Positions 8,114-17,224 of a DNA stretch of 64,000 nt are shown here, piece by piece. Numbering within the stretch: position 1 is the stretch's first letter; each line of letters opens with the position of its first letter. Source of the stretch: Variovorax sp. PAMC28562 (lineage in GTDB: Bacteria > Pseudomonadota > Gammaproteobacteria > Burkholderiales > Burkholderiaceae_C); NCBI RefSeq assembly GCF_014303735.1, contig NZ_CP060296.1, forward strand, positions 3,173,501 to 3,237,500, given 5' to 3'. A program made the translations under genes and the position numbers. A model generated the notes under the pieces. That model worked only from the letters and a program-made list of their open reading frames with translations. It made no database searches and was not told where the DNA came from.

Positions 8114-9166
8114 TCAAGAGGTGCGTTTCTTCCGGACCGGGCGGGCTGCTGTGGTCTCGCGTGGCAACAGCTCCGCCTTGAAGCGCAAGTGCGAGAACGG
8201 CTGGGTTTGATGGCCCCGAAGTCCGGCGAGCATGAGTTGCCAAATGGCGTGACCGATGGCTTCGACGGGTTGCCGAATGGAACTGATGCGGGGCTTCAGC
8301 ACCGACATCCAGGGTGCGTCGTCGAAGCTCAACAGAGACAGGTCGGAGGGCAATTGCAGGTTGGCGTCGCCAATGGCCCGCAGGGCTGCGAGCGTCAGCA
8401 CATTGCCGGCGGTGAAGAGGGCGGTCGGCCGCTCGGGCTTCATCAGCATGTCGAGCATCACCGGATGGGCCTGGGCTGCATTCATGCCGCACATGACGAT
8501 CTGGATGTGGTCGGCCAGATCGGCCTCCTGCATCGCCTTGATATAGCCATCGGCCCGGTCCCGGCTGTTCACGAGGTCGAGCGTGTTCACCGCGAAAGCA
8601 ATGCGCCGGTGGCCGAGTGACAGCAGGTATTGCGTGCCCATGTGTGCCGCATGCAGGCTGTCGGTGGTGACCGTGTTGACCGGAAAGCTGTCGTTCACAC
8701 GGTCGGCCATGACCACCGGGACGTTGCACTGCTGCAGCTCCTCAAGGGCATGGTCGTAGCCCAGGCAAGGGATCAGGATCATGCCGGCGACCTGGCGTGA
8801 CAAGACGAAGCGGATGCGGTCCATTTCGATTTTTGGATCTTCGTCGGCATGCGCCAGCACCAGGAAGTAGCCGTTGGTCGAAGCGAACTTTTCAAGCGCG
8901 TGCACGAGCTCGAGGAAAAACGAATTGAGCAGGTCGGGGATGACCAGTCCGATCGATGTCGAGCGGTTGCGCCGCAGATCGGCCGCAATGCCGTTCGGCC
9001 GGTAGCCCAGGGTTTTGGCTGCAGCACGGACGCTTTCGCTGCGTCGCAACGAGACACCGGCTTTTCCAGCAAGCACCTTGGATGCGGTGCCGACCGAGAC
9101 GCCCGCCGCGTTGGCAACCTCGCGCAGGGTCACGCTGGGAAGGAGGGATGCGTTGTCTGTGTCCAT
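8114..9166 (-). CDS. LacI-family transcriptional regulator of the sugar operon
   Basis: This repressor-type regulator has 350 residues from the ATG at 9166. Residues about 12-33 form the LacI helix-turn-helix (VTLREVANAAGVSVGTASKV), followed by the hinge-region pattern LGYRPNGIA. A periplasmic-binding-like effector domain ends with RISSIRQPVEAIGHAIWQLM. Sixteen extra codons are open upstream to an ATG at 9214, but that start would include the predicted operator at 9169-9184, so I prefer 9166. The gene is on the same strand and directly upstream of the transporter genes. It probably responds to the imported sugar and represses itself and the operon. Confidence 0.9.
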   Translation of the reverse strand: MDTDNASLLPSVTLREVANAAGVSVGTASKVLAGKAGVSLRRSESVRAAAKTLGYRPNGIAADLRRNRSTSIGLVIPDLLNSFFLELVHALEKFASTNGYFLVLAHADEDPKIEMDRIRFVLSRQVAGMILIPCLGYDHALEELQQCNVPVVMADRVNDSFPVNTVTTDSLHAAHMGTQYLLSLGHRRIAFAVNTLDLVNSRDRADGYIKAMQEADLADHIQIVMCGMNAAQAHPVMLDMLMKPERPTALFTAGNVLTLAALRAIGDANLQLPSDLSLLSFDDAPWMSVLKPRISSIRQPVEAIGHAIWQLMLAGLRGHQTQPFSHLRFKAELLPRETTAARPVRKKRTS

Positions 9167-9168
9167 TA

Positions 9169-9184
9169 AATATAACGTTTCAAT
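9169..9184. promoter_or_regulatory. Predicted autoregulatory operator of the LacI-family gene
   Basis: AATATAACGTTTCAAT has the same AACGTTTCAAT core as the site at 8053-8068. It sits 2-18 bases before the preferred regulator ATG, overlapping the likely ribosome-binding and leader region. Binding here would block the regulator's own expression. The two matching sites are the only ones I saw in the window. Confidence 0.58.
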
Positions 9185-9244
9185 AATTGTGCGTGAAGGC
9201 TTTGCTGCGTACAAGGGCCGCCGCTACTGGTTTTCCCCGAGCGC

Positions 9245-9832
9245 TCAGGTGGCGATGAGCTTTTGCACCAGTTCCGCCGTGGTCGACGCGCTGTACTTTC
9301 GCATCAGCCGCGCCCGATGCAACTCGACCGTTCGATGACTGATGCCGAGCGCCTTGCCGATCTGCTTGGAGGTCAGCCCCTGCATGACATGCGCTGCCAC
9401 TTCACGCTCGCGCGGCGTGAGCTCGGCCGTCACGGAGCGTCGCGAGCCAAGGTCCTCGAAGGTCCAGATGCCAGACTCGTGCGGCGCTGCCCGATTGAGT
9501 GCACGCCCGGTCACGTGGCACCAGAAGGTCTCGCCGCGCAGGGCTCCATATACGCCGTCGAGCCGCTTCATCATGCGGTTGTCGGCGTAACGGCCGCTGG
9601 CGTTCAGGATCGGTTCCATGCGTTTGCCGATGCGCTCGAACTCGGCCACGCTTGGGTACAGCACCCGAAACGACTGGCCGACCAATGCCTCGCGCGGTGC
9701 GCCGAACATTTCGCAAAGCCGCGCGTTGCAGTCGACCATGGTGCGGTCGCGCGACAGCACCATGCCGACAGGCGCATGCTCGAAAGCCAGCCGGTAATCG
9801 ATGGGCGCCGGAGCGGGGTAGGGTGTCGCCAT
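9245..9832 (-). CDS. PAS-domain LuxR-type transcriptional regulator
   Basis: This 195-residue regulator has a PAS sensor domain at about residues 10-125 ([37 protein letters not shown]). The C-terminal LuxR/FixJ helix-turn-helix runs from about 133 to 190 ([37 protein letters not shown]). It lacks a receiver domain and has no membrane segment, so it should sense a small molecule or redox state directly. The gene is divergent from the CoA-transferase pair, and an inverted repeat starts 7 bases before its start. The likely job is control of the neighbouring scoAB-like genes, but the ligand is unknown. Confidence 0.88.
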   Translation of the reverse strand: MATPYPAPAPIDYRLAFEHAPVGMVLSRDRTMVDCNARLCEMFGAPREALVGQSFRVLYPSVAEFERIGKRMEPILNASGRYADNRMMKRLDGVYGALRGETFWCHVTGRALNRAAPHESGIWTFEDLGSRRSVTAELTPREREVAAHVMQGLTSKQIGKALGISHRTVELHRARLMRKYSASTTAELVQKLIAT

Positions 9833-9838
9833 TACGAA

Positions 9839-9864
9839 ATACTACGTATGAGGCTACGTAGTAT
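9839..9864. promoter_or_regulatory. Inverted repeat in a divergent promoter (likely PAS-LuxR operator)
   Basis: Two perfect 10-base arms, ATACTACGTA (9839-9848) and TACGTAGTAT (9855-9864), are separated by 6 bases. The element lies between the PAS-LuxR start (9832) and the CoA-transferase start (9947). Its TACGTA half-sites are the kind bound by LuxR/FixJ-type helix-turn-helix domains. There is no T-run, so it is not a terminator. Confidence 0.6.
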
Positions 9865-9946
9865 CGTTCCGGGCAGCGCTGCCCTGGACATGATTCCCGG
9901 CACCCCTTTCCCTTTCGTTTTATTCACCGAGCAAGGATCACAGGCC

Positions 9947-10786
9947 ATGGCGAACAAAATCTATCCGTCCGCCGACGCGGCACTCAAAGGCGTCGTTGCC
10001 GATGGGCAAACGCTGGCGGTCGGCGGCTTCGGCCTCTGCGGCATACCGGAGGCGCTGATCGATGCACTGCACGATTCCGGCGTCAAGAACCTGACCTGCA
10101 TTTCGAACAACGCAGGCGTCGATGGTTTCGGCCTCGGCAAACTGCTGGGCACGCGGCAGATCAAGAAAATGGTCGCGTCGTACGTCGGCGAGAACAAGGA
10201 GTTCGAACGGCAATACTTGGCCGGCGAACTCGAACTCGAATTCACGCCCCAAGGCACGCTGGCCGAAAAGCTGCGCGCCGGCGGCGCCGGCATTCCGGCC
10301 TTCTTCACCAAGACCGGTGTCGGTACGCTGGTGGCCGAAGGCAAGGAACTGCGCGAGTTCATCACCAACGGAGTAAGCGAGACCTACGTCATGGAACATT
10401 CGCTGGTGCCCGATGTGGCGTTGGTCAAGGCGCACATCGCCGATACCTCCGGCAACCTGCGCTTTCGGCTGACGGCACGCAACTTCAACCCCGCCGTGGC
10501 CATGGCCGGAAAGATCTGCATCGTCGAGGTCGAGAAGATCGTCGAACTCGGGGAACTGGCACCTGACGACATCCATCTGCCGGGCATCTACGTGCACCGC
10601 ATCGTGCTGAACGCGACGCCTGAAAAGCGCATCGAAAAGCGCACCGTGACCGCCGCTGCGCCGGCCGACGTGGCGGCTGCCAAGGAAGAAGCCAAGGCCG
10701 TGATCGCACACGCTGCCGCCGTCGGCGCCGAGATGCCCGTTCCCGTCGTGCCCGCCGGCACCAGCAACAAGAAAGAAGGAGCCTGA
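9947..10786 (+). CDS. scoA: 3-oxoacid CoA-transferase subunit A
   Basis: Subunit A transfers CoA from succinyl-CoA to acetoacetate or a similar 3-oxoacid, feeding ketone-body, polyhydroxybutyrate or aromatic catabolism. The ATG at 9947 follows AAGGA. The frame carries the family motifs [10 protein letters not shown] (the CoA-transferase I glycine-rich signature), [15 protein letters not shown] and [10 protein letters not shown]. The protein is 279 residues. The last 45 or so are an Ala-rich extension beyond the usual domain end, ending in [11 protein letters not shown]. Only one base separates it from subunit B. It could act on 3-oxoadipate, but no aromatic-pathway genes are nearby. Confidence 0.88.
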   Translation: MANKIYPSADAALKGVVADGQTLAVGGFGLCGIPEALIDALHDSGVKNLTCISNNAGVDGFGLGKLLGTRQIKKMVASYVGENKEFERQYLAGELELEFTPQGTLAEKLRAGGAGIPAFFTKTGVGTLVAEGKELREFITNGVSETYVMEHSLVPDVALVKAHIADTSGNLRFRLTARNFNPAVAMAGKICIVEVEKIVELGELAPDDIHLPGIYVHRIVLNATPEKRIEKRTVTAAAPADVAAAKEEAKAVIAHAAAVGAEMPVPVVPAGTSNKKEGA

Positions 10787-10787
10787 C

Positions 10788-11426
10788 ATGCCCTGGACGC
10801 AAGACCAAATGGCCGCCCGTGCGGCGCAAGAGCTCGAAGATGGCTTCTACGTGAACCTGGGCATCGGCATTCCGACGCTGGTCGCCAACTTCGTCGGTGA
10901 CAAGGAAGTCTGGCTGCAGAGCGAAAACGGCATGCTGGGCATCGGCGCGTTCCCGACCGAAGACATGGTCGACGCCGACCTCATCAACGCCGGCAAGCAG
11001 ACCGTGACCACGCTGCCGGGCAGCGCCATCTTCGGCAGCCACGAAAGCTTCGCCATGATCCGCGGCGGCAAGATCAACCTCAGCATCCTGGGCGCCATGC
11101 AAGTGAGCGCCAAGGGCGACCTCGCCAACTGGATGATCCCCGGCAAGATGGTCAAGGGCATGGGCGGCGCGATGGACCTGGTGGCCGGCGTCAAGCGCGT
11201 GATCGTGCTGATGGAGCACGTCGCGAAGAAGAAGGACGGCACCGAAGACCTGAAAATTCTTGAAGAGTGCACGCTGCCATTGACCGGAGTGGGCGTGGTC
11301 GATCGCATCATCACCGACATGGCCGTGCTCGATGTGACGCCTGAAGGTCTCAAGCTCGTCGAGTTGGCCGACGGCGTGACCTTCGATGCGCTTCAGGCCA
11401 AGACAGGCGTGAAGCTGATCAAGTAA
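10788..11426 (+). CDS. scoB: 3-oxoacid CoA-transferase subunit B
   Basis: This is the catalytic partner of subunit A, 212 residues. The CoA-transferase II signature containing the active-site glutamate is visible as [11 protein letters not shown], close to [16 protein letters not shown] at the N-terminus. Later motifs [23 protein letters not shown] and [15 protein letters not shown] are complete. The start ATG is one base after the subunit A stop, so the two are co-translated. No terminator is obvious in the 63 bases before the convergent opgG stop. Confidence 0.92.
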   Translation: MPWTQDQMAARAAQELEDGFYVNLGIGIPTLVANFVGDKEVWLQSENGMLGIGAFPTEDMVDADLINAGKQTVTTLPGSAIFGSHESFAMIRGGKINLSILGAMQVSAKGDLANWMIPGKMVKGMGGAMDLVAGVKRVIVLMEHVAKKKDGTEDLKILEECTLPLTGVGVVDRIITDMAVLDVTPEGLKLVELADGVTFDALQAKTGVKLIK

Positions 11427-11489
11427 GCGAGCGCCATTGCAAGGCACCGAAGGCACCCAAGGAGCCCGCCGCCCTGCGCCTGCGAATGC

Positions 11490-13136
11490 TCAGGGCGTTG
11501 TCTTTGGTGCTGCCGATGCTGGATCGGGCGCAGCAGCCGCCACCGGTGCCGCATTCGGCGGTATCTGGTAGCTCCAGGTTTCACTGATCGCCTTGTCGCC
11601 CTGCAGCAGCGCCGCGCGCATCTCCACCGGCTGTACGGGGTTCTTCACCTTCACCCGCAATGTGAGCCGCCAGCCGTTGATCGCCGTGTTGCGCTGAAGC
11701 ACGTTCTCCAGCAGCTCCGCGTTGTCACCGACACTGACCTGCGCCGTGACCACGGCATCGGCCGGCAGCTTCGACAGCCGCGGCCCTTCGAAGTCGATCA
11801 GCAACGCCGTGCTGCCATCGAGCTTGCGGATCAGGTTGGGCTGCATCAACTCGCCGGCCGTGTTGAATGTCTGCCGTACCCAGGCGTTGTCCTGGCCGTG
11901 CAGGGCAGCTTCGTCGGTGGTCCAGTGCATGCGGTAGGCGTACTGCATCGCCTGACCTTTTTTCGGTTGCACGTCGGGCGTCCAGAAGGCGACGATGTTG
12001 TCGTTGGTCTCGTCTGGCGTCGGGATCTCGACCAGCTCGACCTTGCCCTTGCCCCACTTGCCCTGCGGCTCTATCCACGCGCTCGGGCGCAGGTCGTAGC
12101 GGTCTTTCAGATCTTCGAAGCGCGAGAACTCGCGGCCACGCTGCAGCAGGCCGAAGCCCAGCGGGTTCTCGACCTGAAAGGTGCTGATCGACAGATTGCG
12201 CGGATTGTTGAGCGGCCGCCACAGCCATTCACCGCTGCCGGTGTGTATGGCCAGCCCGTTCGAATCGTGGATGGCAGGGCGAAAATTGCGCTTCTCGCTC
12301 TGCTGGTTCGGGCCATACAGGAACATGCTGGTCAACGGCGCGATGCCGAGCGTGTTGACGTCGCCGCGCATGAAAAGGTTGGCTTGCACGTCGAGCACCG
12401 CGTCTTTGCCGGGCGTCAGAATGAATTGGTAGGCGCCGGTCGCACGGGGCGAATCGAGTAGCGCATAGATGACCAGTTGCTTGTCTTGTGGATTGGGCCG
12501 CTGGATCCAGAACTCGCGAAAGTTGGGGAACTCTTCAGGCGCGGGCAACGCGGTATCGATCGCCAGTCCGCGGCTCGAGAGCCCATAGACCTGGCCCTTG
12601 CCGACCACCCTGAAATAACTGGCGCCGAGAAAGCTCATGATCTCGTCGTCTTTGCCGTCCTGATTGATCGGGTACATCACCCTGAAGCCGGCATAGCCGA
12701 GCTTGGCTGTCGCGTCCTTGTCGAACTTGAGGTCGCCGAAGTCGAAGCGGCTGGCGTCGTACTTGATCTCCTGCACTTCGCTGCCGACGATCTCGCTGAT
12801 CTTGACCGGCGCGTTGAACTGCATGCCCTGGTGATAGAAGCTCAGCTTGAACGGCGTGCCCTTGTCGCGCCACTCGAACTTGTCGATCAGCGGCTGCATC
12901 TTCTGGTAGTCGGCGAACTGCATGTTGCTGAACACCGGCGGCAGGTTGCTGACTGGCGCCGCGTACGGCTTGTCCATCAAATCGCGCGCCCTGGCCGTCA
13001 CGTCGTCCAGCGAAAACGCTTGCGCCTGGCCGGCGATCAGCACGCTCGACAAAGCCATCAGGCAAGACAGGACGAAGGAAACAGAAACGAAGCGGGCAAA
13101 AGGCTTTGCTCTTCGGAGTGCAGCAGTGGGCAACAT
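11490..13136 (-). CDS. opgG: Periplasmic glucan biosynthesis protein OpgG (MdoG)
   Basis: OpgG helps release and branch osmoregulated periplasmic glucans made by the membrane glucosyltransferase OpgH. The 548-residue protein shows the family core: [51 protein letters not shown] and [20 protein letters not shown]. The ATG at 13136 gives a long Sec-type signal (cut after GQAQA). The open frame continues to a TTG at 13214, which adds no motif. The signal lacks a twin-arginine motif, favouring OpgG over OpgD. A Pro/Ala-rich tail follows the domain. No opgH is in the window. The gene is divergent from bglX. Confidence 0.88.
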   Translation of the reverse strand: MLPTAALRRAKPFARFVSVSFVLSCLMALSSVLIAGQAQAFSLDDVTARARDLMDKPYAAPVSNLPPVFSNMQFADYQKMQPLIDKFEWRDKGTPFKLSFYHQGMQFNAPVKISEIVGSEVQEIKYDASRFDFGDLKFDKDATAKLGYAGFRVMYPINQDGKDDEIMSFLGASYFRVVGKGQVYGLSSRGLAIDTALPAPEEFPNFREFWIQRPNPQDKQLVIYALLDSPRATGAYQFILTPGKDAVLDVQANLFMRGDVNTLGIAPLTSMFLYGPNQQSEKRNFRPAIHDSNGLAIHTGSGEWLWRPLNNPRNLSISTFQVENPLGFGLLQRGREFSRFEDLKDRYDLRPSAWIEPQGKWGKGKVELVEIPTPDETNDNIVAFWTPDVQPKKGQAMQYAYRMHWTTDEAALHGQDNAWVRQTFNTAGELMQPNLIRKLDGSTALLIDFEGPRLSKLPADAVVTAQVSVGDNAELLENVLQRNTAINGWRLTLRVKVKNPVQPVEMRAALLQGDKAISETWSYQIPPNAAPVAAAAPDPASAAPKTTP

Positions 13137-13354
13137 CGGATAGATCCAGAAGGCGCGATGGAGGAGGCGCGATGGCGTCGGGCAGGGTCGCGTGGGATTG
13201 CGAGAGTCTCGCAAATTCGAGGCCAGCCATCGGTGATTGCGGGTGACTGCTGGCGGTACAAGTCTTTAGCTTAGCATCGCCCGATTGCCCAAAGAGACGC
13301 ACCGGCACTGCGACACAAGTCTGAAAGCAGCTGCCGATCACAGAAGGTTATTCG

Positions 13355-15682
13355 ATGAAGTTGTCGTTCAAGTTGTCCCCGAGTTTTTCTTTGTCGATGG
13401 CTCTGCTGGCCGGTCTCGCCAGCGCGCCGGCTTTCACCCAGACAGCGCCCGCCGCGGTGCCTGCCGTCTCCATGTCGGACAAGAGCGCGTTCATCGCCGA
13501 CCTGCTCGGCAAGATGACACTCGATGAAAAGGTCGGGCAATTGCGCCTGATCAGCATCGGACCCGAAATGCCGATCGCGCAACTGGCCGACGAGATCGCT
13601 GCCGGCCGGATCGGCGGTACCTTCAACTCGGTCAACCGCCCGCACAACCGCCAGCTGCAAGACGCAGCGACCCAGCGCAGCCGGATGAAGATCCCGATGT
13701 TCTTCGCGTTCGACGTGATCCACGGTCACCGCACCACGTTTCCCATCGGGCTCGGGCTGGCGTCGAGTTGGGACATGGACGTGGTGACGTCGATGGCGCG
13801 TACGGCAGCCAAAGAAGCGAGCGCCGATGCGGCCGACATGACCTTCGCGCCGATGGTCGATATCTCTCGCGACCCGCGCTGGGGCCGCACGTCGGAAGGC
13901 TTTGGCGAAGACCCGTACCTTGTCTCGGAGATCGCCAAGACCGTGGTCCGGGGCTTCCAGGGCAAGCTGCCGATCGGCCCCAACAATGTGATGGCCGCGG
14001 TCAAGCATTTCGCGCTGTACGGTGCGGTCGAGGGCGGACGCGACTACAACACGGTCGACATGAGCCCGATGCGCATGTACCAGGACTACCTGCCGCCATA
14101 TCGCGCCGCCATCGATGCGGGGGCGGGCGGCGTGATGGTGGCGCTCAACTCCATCAACGGCGTGCCGGCGACATCGAACACCTGGCTCATGCAGGACCTG
14201 TTGCGCAAGGACTGGGGCTTCAAGGGCGTCGCGGTAAGTGACCACGGCGCCATCGTCGAGCTGACCCGCCACGGCGTCGCCAAGGACGAGCGTGAGGCCG
14301 CCAAGCTCGCCATCAAGACGGGCATCGACATGAGCATGGCCGACTCGGTCTACCTGAAGGAACTGCCGGGCCTGGTGAAGTCGGGCGAAGTCAGCATGAC
14401 GGAGATCGACAACGCGGTGCGCGAAGTGCTGGGCGCCAAGTACGACATGGGCCTCTTTCAGAACCCTTATGTGCGGATCGGCGTGGCCGCGGACGATCCA
14501 CCGGACCTCAAAGCCGACAGCCGCCTGAGTCGGCCCGCGGCGCGCGATGCCGCGCGCAAATCCGTGGTGCTGCTGGAGAACCGCAACAACACCTTGCCGC
14601 TTTCGAAGACCGCCAAGGTCGCGCTGGTCGGTCCGCTGGCAGATGCACCGATCGACATGCTGGGCAGCTGGTCTGCGGCCGGCGATTACAAGGCTTCCGT
14701 GACGTTGCGAACCGGGCTTGTCAATGCGATTGGCAAGAACCTGATCTATGCACGCGGCGCCAACCTCACCAACGACGAAGAGATCGTCAAGTACCTCAAT
14801 TACCTCAACTGGGATTCGCCCGAAGTGACGCAGGACAAGCGTGCGCCTGCCGCCATGATCGCCGAGGCCGTGAAGGCGGCGCGCCGGGCCGACGTGGTGG
14901 TGGTGGCGGTGGGCGAGTCGCGCGGCATGTCGCACGAATCATCGAGCCGCACGAGCCTCGATCTCCCGCAGAGCCAGCGTGCCCTGATCACCGCGATGAA
15001 GGCGACCGGCAAACCGATCGTGCTGGTGCTGATGAACGGCAGGCCGCTCGCGCTGCAACGCGAGCAGAAAGAGGCCGATGCCATTCTGGAGACCTGGTAC
15101 ACCGGCATCGAGGGCGGCAACGCCATTGCCGACGTGCTGTTCGGCGACTACAACCCGGCCGGCAAGCTGCCCATCAGCTTTCCGCGCTCGGTCGGCCAGA
15201 TCCCGATCTACTACAACCATCCGCGCCTCGGCCGCCCGTTCACGCCGGGCAAGCCGGGTAACTACACCTCGCAGTATTTCGAGGAACCCAACGGCGCGCT
15301 CTATCCCTTTGGCTACGGCATCAGCTACACCGACTTCAACGTGTCCGATGTGACATTGTCGAGCGCGACGATGGCGCGCGGCGCCAAGGTGGAAGCAAGC
15401 GTGACGGTGAAGAACACCGGCCAGCGCGGAGGTGAAACCGTTGTGCAGCTGTACATCCGCGATGTCGCTGCGTCCGTCGTGCGGCCCGTGAAGGAACTCA
15501 AGGACTTTCGCAAGATCATGCTGAAACCGGGCGAAGAGAAGGTCGTCCGCTTCACTGTGGACGAAGAAAAACTCAAGTTCTTCAACGCCCAGCTGCAGCG
15601 CGTGGCAGAACCGGGTACGTTCACGGTCCAGATCGGCCTCGACTCGGAAGCCGTGAAGGAAAAGAACTTCGATCTGCAGTAG
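13355..15682 (+). CDS. bglX: Periplasmic beta-glucosidase, GH3 family (BglX-like)
   Basis: This secreted family-3 glycoside hydrolase of 775 residues cleaves terminal beta-linked glucose from oligosaccharides. The signal peptide ends near APAFTQ. The GH3 N-domain has FNSVNRPHNRQLQ, VDISRDPRWGRTSEGFGEDPYL and KHFALYGAVEGGRDYN. The nucleophile loop AVSDHGAIVEL is at about residues 293-303. The alpha/beta C-domain and the fibronectin-III-like end (QRGGETVVQLYIRD, VKELKDFRKI) are present, the full BglX layout. An AGAAGG site precedes the ATG. Lying opposite opgG, it may trim periplasmic glucans or recycle plant-derived glucosides. Confidence 0.92.
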   Translation: MKLSFKLSPSFSLSMALLAGLASAPAFTQTAPAAVPAVSMSDKSAFIADLLGKMTLDEKVGQLRLISIGPEMPIAQLADEIAAGRIGGTFNSVNRPHNRQLQDAATQRSRMKIPMFFAFDVIHGHRTTFPIGLGLASSWDMDVVTSMARTAAKEASADAADMTFAPMVDISRDPRWGRTSEGFGEDPYLVSEIAKTVVRGFQGKLPIGPNNVMAAVKHFALYGAVEGGRDYNTVDMSPMRMYQDYLPPYRAAIDAGAGGVMVALNSINGVPATSNTWLMQDLLRKDWGFKGVAVSDHGAIVELTRHGVAKDEREAAKLAIKTGIDMSMADSVYLKELPGLVKSGEVSMTEIDNAVREVLGAKYDMGLFQNPYVRIGVAADDPPDLKADSRLSRPAARDAARKSVVLLENRNNTLPLSKTAKVALVGPLADAPIDMLGSWSAAGDYKASVTLRTGLVNAIGKNLIYARGANLTNDEEIVKYLNYLNWDSPEVTQDKRAPAAMIAEAVKAARRADVVVVAVGESRGMSHESSSRTSLDLPQSQRALITAMKATGKPIVLVLMNGRPLALQREQKEADAILETWYTGIEGGNAIADVLFGDYNPAGKLPISFPRSVGQIPIYYNHPRLGRPFTPGKPGNYTSQYFEEPNGALYPFGYGISYTDFNVSDVTLSSATMARGAKVEASVTVKNTGQRGGETVVQLYIRDVAASVVRPVKELKDFRKIMLKPGEEKVVRFTVDEEKLKFFNAQLQRVAEPGTFTVQIGLDSEAVKEKNFDLQ

Positions 15683-15694
15683 GGCGAGAGCAGA

Positions 15695-15743
15695 CGCAGG
15701 TCGCAGGTCGCAGGTCGCACTTCGCAGGTCGCGGAACGCAACA
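15695..15743 (+). repeat. Short 7-base tandem repeat between bglX and a CoA-transferase gene
   Basis: Seven consecutive heptamers start with CGC: CGCAGGT three times, then CGCACTT, CGCAGGT, CGCGGAA and CGCAACA. The array fills most of the 72-base gap and ends 11 bases before the next start codon. The degenerating right end suggests slippage followed by decay. No known element matches. Confidence 0.75.
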
Positions 15744-15754
15744 GGAGATCGCAC

Positions 15755-17155
15755 GTGAACGTTCCTGACATTCTCGACAAACTTTGGGCCGACGCCGGGC
15801 TGCCCGCCGAGGCGCTGGGCTGCGCGCGTCTCACGGGCACCGAGCCCGTATTCCCTTCGTCGTTCGCGGTCGGTGCCGCGGCACAAAGCACCATCGCCGC
15901 TGCGGCTCTCGCGGCCTGCGAACTCGGCCACTTGCGCGGCGCCCCGCGCCAGCAAGTAGCGGTCGACATGACTCACGCCGCGGTGGAATGCACCGGCTGG
16001 TTCAGCATCGACGATGTATCGCCCGACCCATGGGACGCGTTCTCCGGCTTGTATCGTTGTGCCGACGGGCACGTGCGCGTCCACGCCAACTTCGCGCACC
16101 ATCGCGACGGCGCGCTGGCGCTGCTCGGCCTCGATCCGTCGAAGGCGCAGCGCGCCGATGCCGAACAAGCGCTGCGTGACTGGCGCGCGCTCGATTTCGA
16201 ACAAGCCGCGGCCAAACGCGGCCTGGTCGTCGCGGCGCTGCGCAGCTTCGACGAATGGGACGCCACGCCGCATGCACAAGCGGTGGCAGGGCAGCCGCTT
16301 TTCACCATCGAGCGCATCGGTGACGACGCCGCATCCGACGACGCCACACCGCCGCTGGCATTGCCGCCGTTGCGCGAGGGCCAACGACCGCTCGGCGGCG
16401 TGCGCGTGCTCGACCTCACACGCGTGCTGGCCGGGCCGGTCGGCGGCAAGGCGCTGGCGGCCTACGGTGCGCAGGTGATGCTGGTCAATTCGCCGACCCT
16501 GCCCAACATCTCGGCCATCGCCGACACCAGCCGGGGCAAGCTGTCGGTGCATGCGGATCTGCGCACCGATGCGGGCCGCGCCGACTTGCAGCGAGTCATC
16601 GGCGGGGCGCATGTCTTCGTGCAGGGCTACCGTTCGGGCGGCCTTGCCGCGCTGGGTTTCGGGGCGGCCGATCTCGCCAACCTGCGACCCGGCATCGTCT
16701 GCGTCTCCTTGTCGGCTTACGGCACGCAAGGTCCGTGGGCCGGGCGCCGTGGTTTCGATTCGCTGCTGCAGACCGCCATGGGCTTCAACCATGCCGAGGG
16801 CGAGGCCGCTGGCGACGGCATGCCACGCCCGATGCCGATGCAGATCCTCGACGAAGCCACCGGCTACCTCATCGCTTTTGGTGCGGCGGCCGCGCTCTGG
16901 CGCCAGCAGCGCGAAGGCGGCAGCTGGCATGTGCAGGTGTCGCTTGCGCAGACTGCGCAGTGGCTGCGCTCGCTCGGCCGTGTCGCCGGCGGGCTTTCCG
17001 CGCCGCGGCCGGAGTTGGCGCCGTTTCTCGAGACGTCGGAATCGGGCTTCGGTCTGCTGCGGGCGGTACGGCACAGCGCGCAGCTTTCGCGCACGCCTGC
17101 CTTGTGGCGCAAGCCTTCGATGCCGCCGGGGAGCCATCCAGTACGCTGGATTTGA
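15755..17155 (+). CDS. CaiB/BaiF-family CoA-transferase, substrate unknown
   Basis: This family III CoA-transferase of 466 residues would move CoA between acyl acids. The recognisable block is RVLDLTRVLAGPVGGKALAAYGAQVMLV at about residues 216-243. It is followed by RGKLSVHADLRTDAGRADL, FVQGYRSGGLAALGF and IVCVSLSAYGTQGPWAGRRG, all standard for the family. Before this core are about 210 residues that look like a diverged second copy, common in this longer subgroup. The start is a GTG at 15755 after AGGAG. It lies next to, but convergent with, the LysR gene of the valine cluster, so a link to branched-chain acyl-CoA metabolism is possible but unproven. Confidence 0.85.
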   Translation: MNVPDILDKLWADAGLPAEALGCARLTGTEPVFPSSFAVGAAAQSTIAAAALAACELGHLRGAPRQQVAVDMTHAAVECTGWFSIDDVSPDPWDAFSGLYRCADGHVRVHANFAHHRDGALALLGLDPSKAQRADAEQALRDWRALDFEQAAAKRGLVVAALRSFDEWDATPHAQAVAGQPLFTIERIGDDAASDDATPPLALPPLREGQRPLGGVRVLDLTRVLAGPVGGKALAAYGAQVMLVNSPTLPNISAIADTSRGKLSVHADLRTDAGRADLQRVIGGAHVFVQGYRSGGLAALGFGAADLANLRPGIVCVSLSAYGTQGPWAGRRGFDSLLQTAMGFNHAEGEAAGDGMPRPMPMQILDEATGYLIAFGAAAALWRQQREGGSWHVQVSLAQTAQWLRSLGRVAGGLSAPRPELAPFLETSESGFGLLRAVRHSAQLSRTPALWRKPSMPPGSHPVRWI

Positions 17156-17224
17156 ACGCCAGGGCCGGGCTCCCAGCGCTGGATCGCCGCGCGCTCGATT
17201 GGCCTTGTGCGGCGCACGCTCGGC

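Noticed and set aside
13271..14935. A 554-codon reverse-strand frame opposite bglX
   Set aside because: It is antisense to a full GH3 enzyme, His/Arg-rich and without motifs or a ribosome site.
15695..15743. CRISPR-like array
   Set aside because: The units are 7 bases and contiguous, with no spacers, and no cas genes are present. The Cas4-like domain at 47532 belongs to a helicase, not a CRISPR system.
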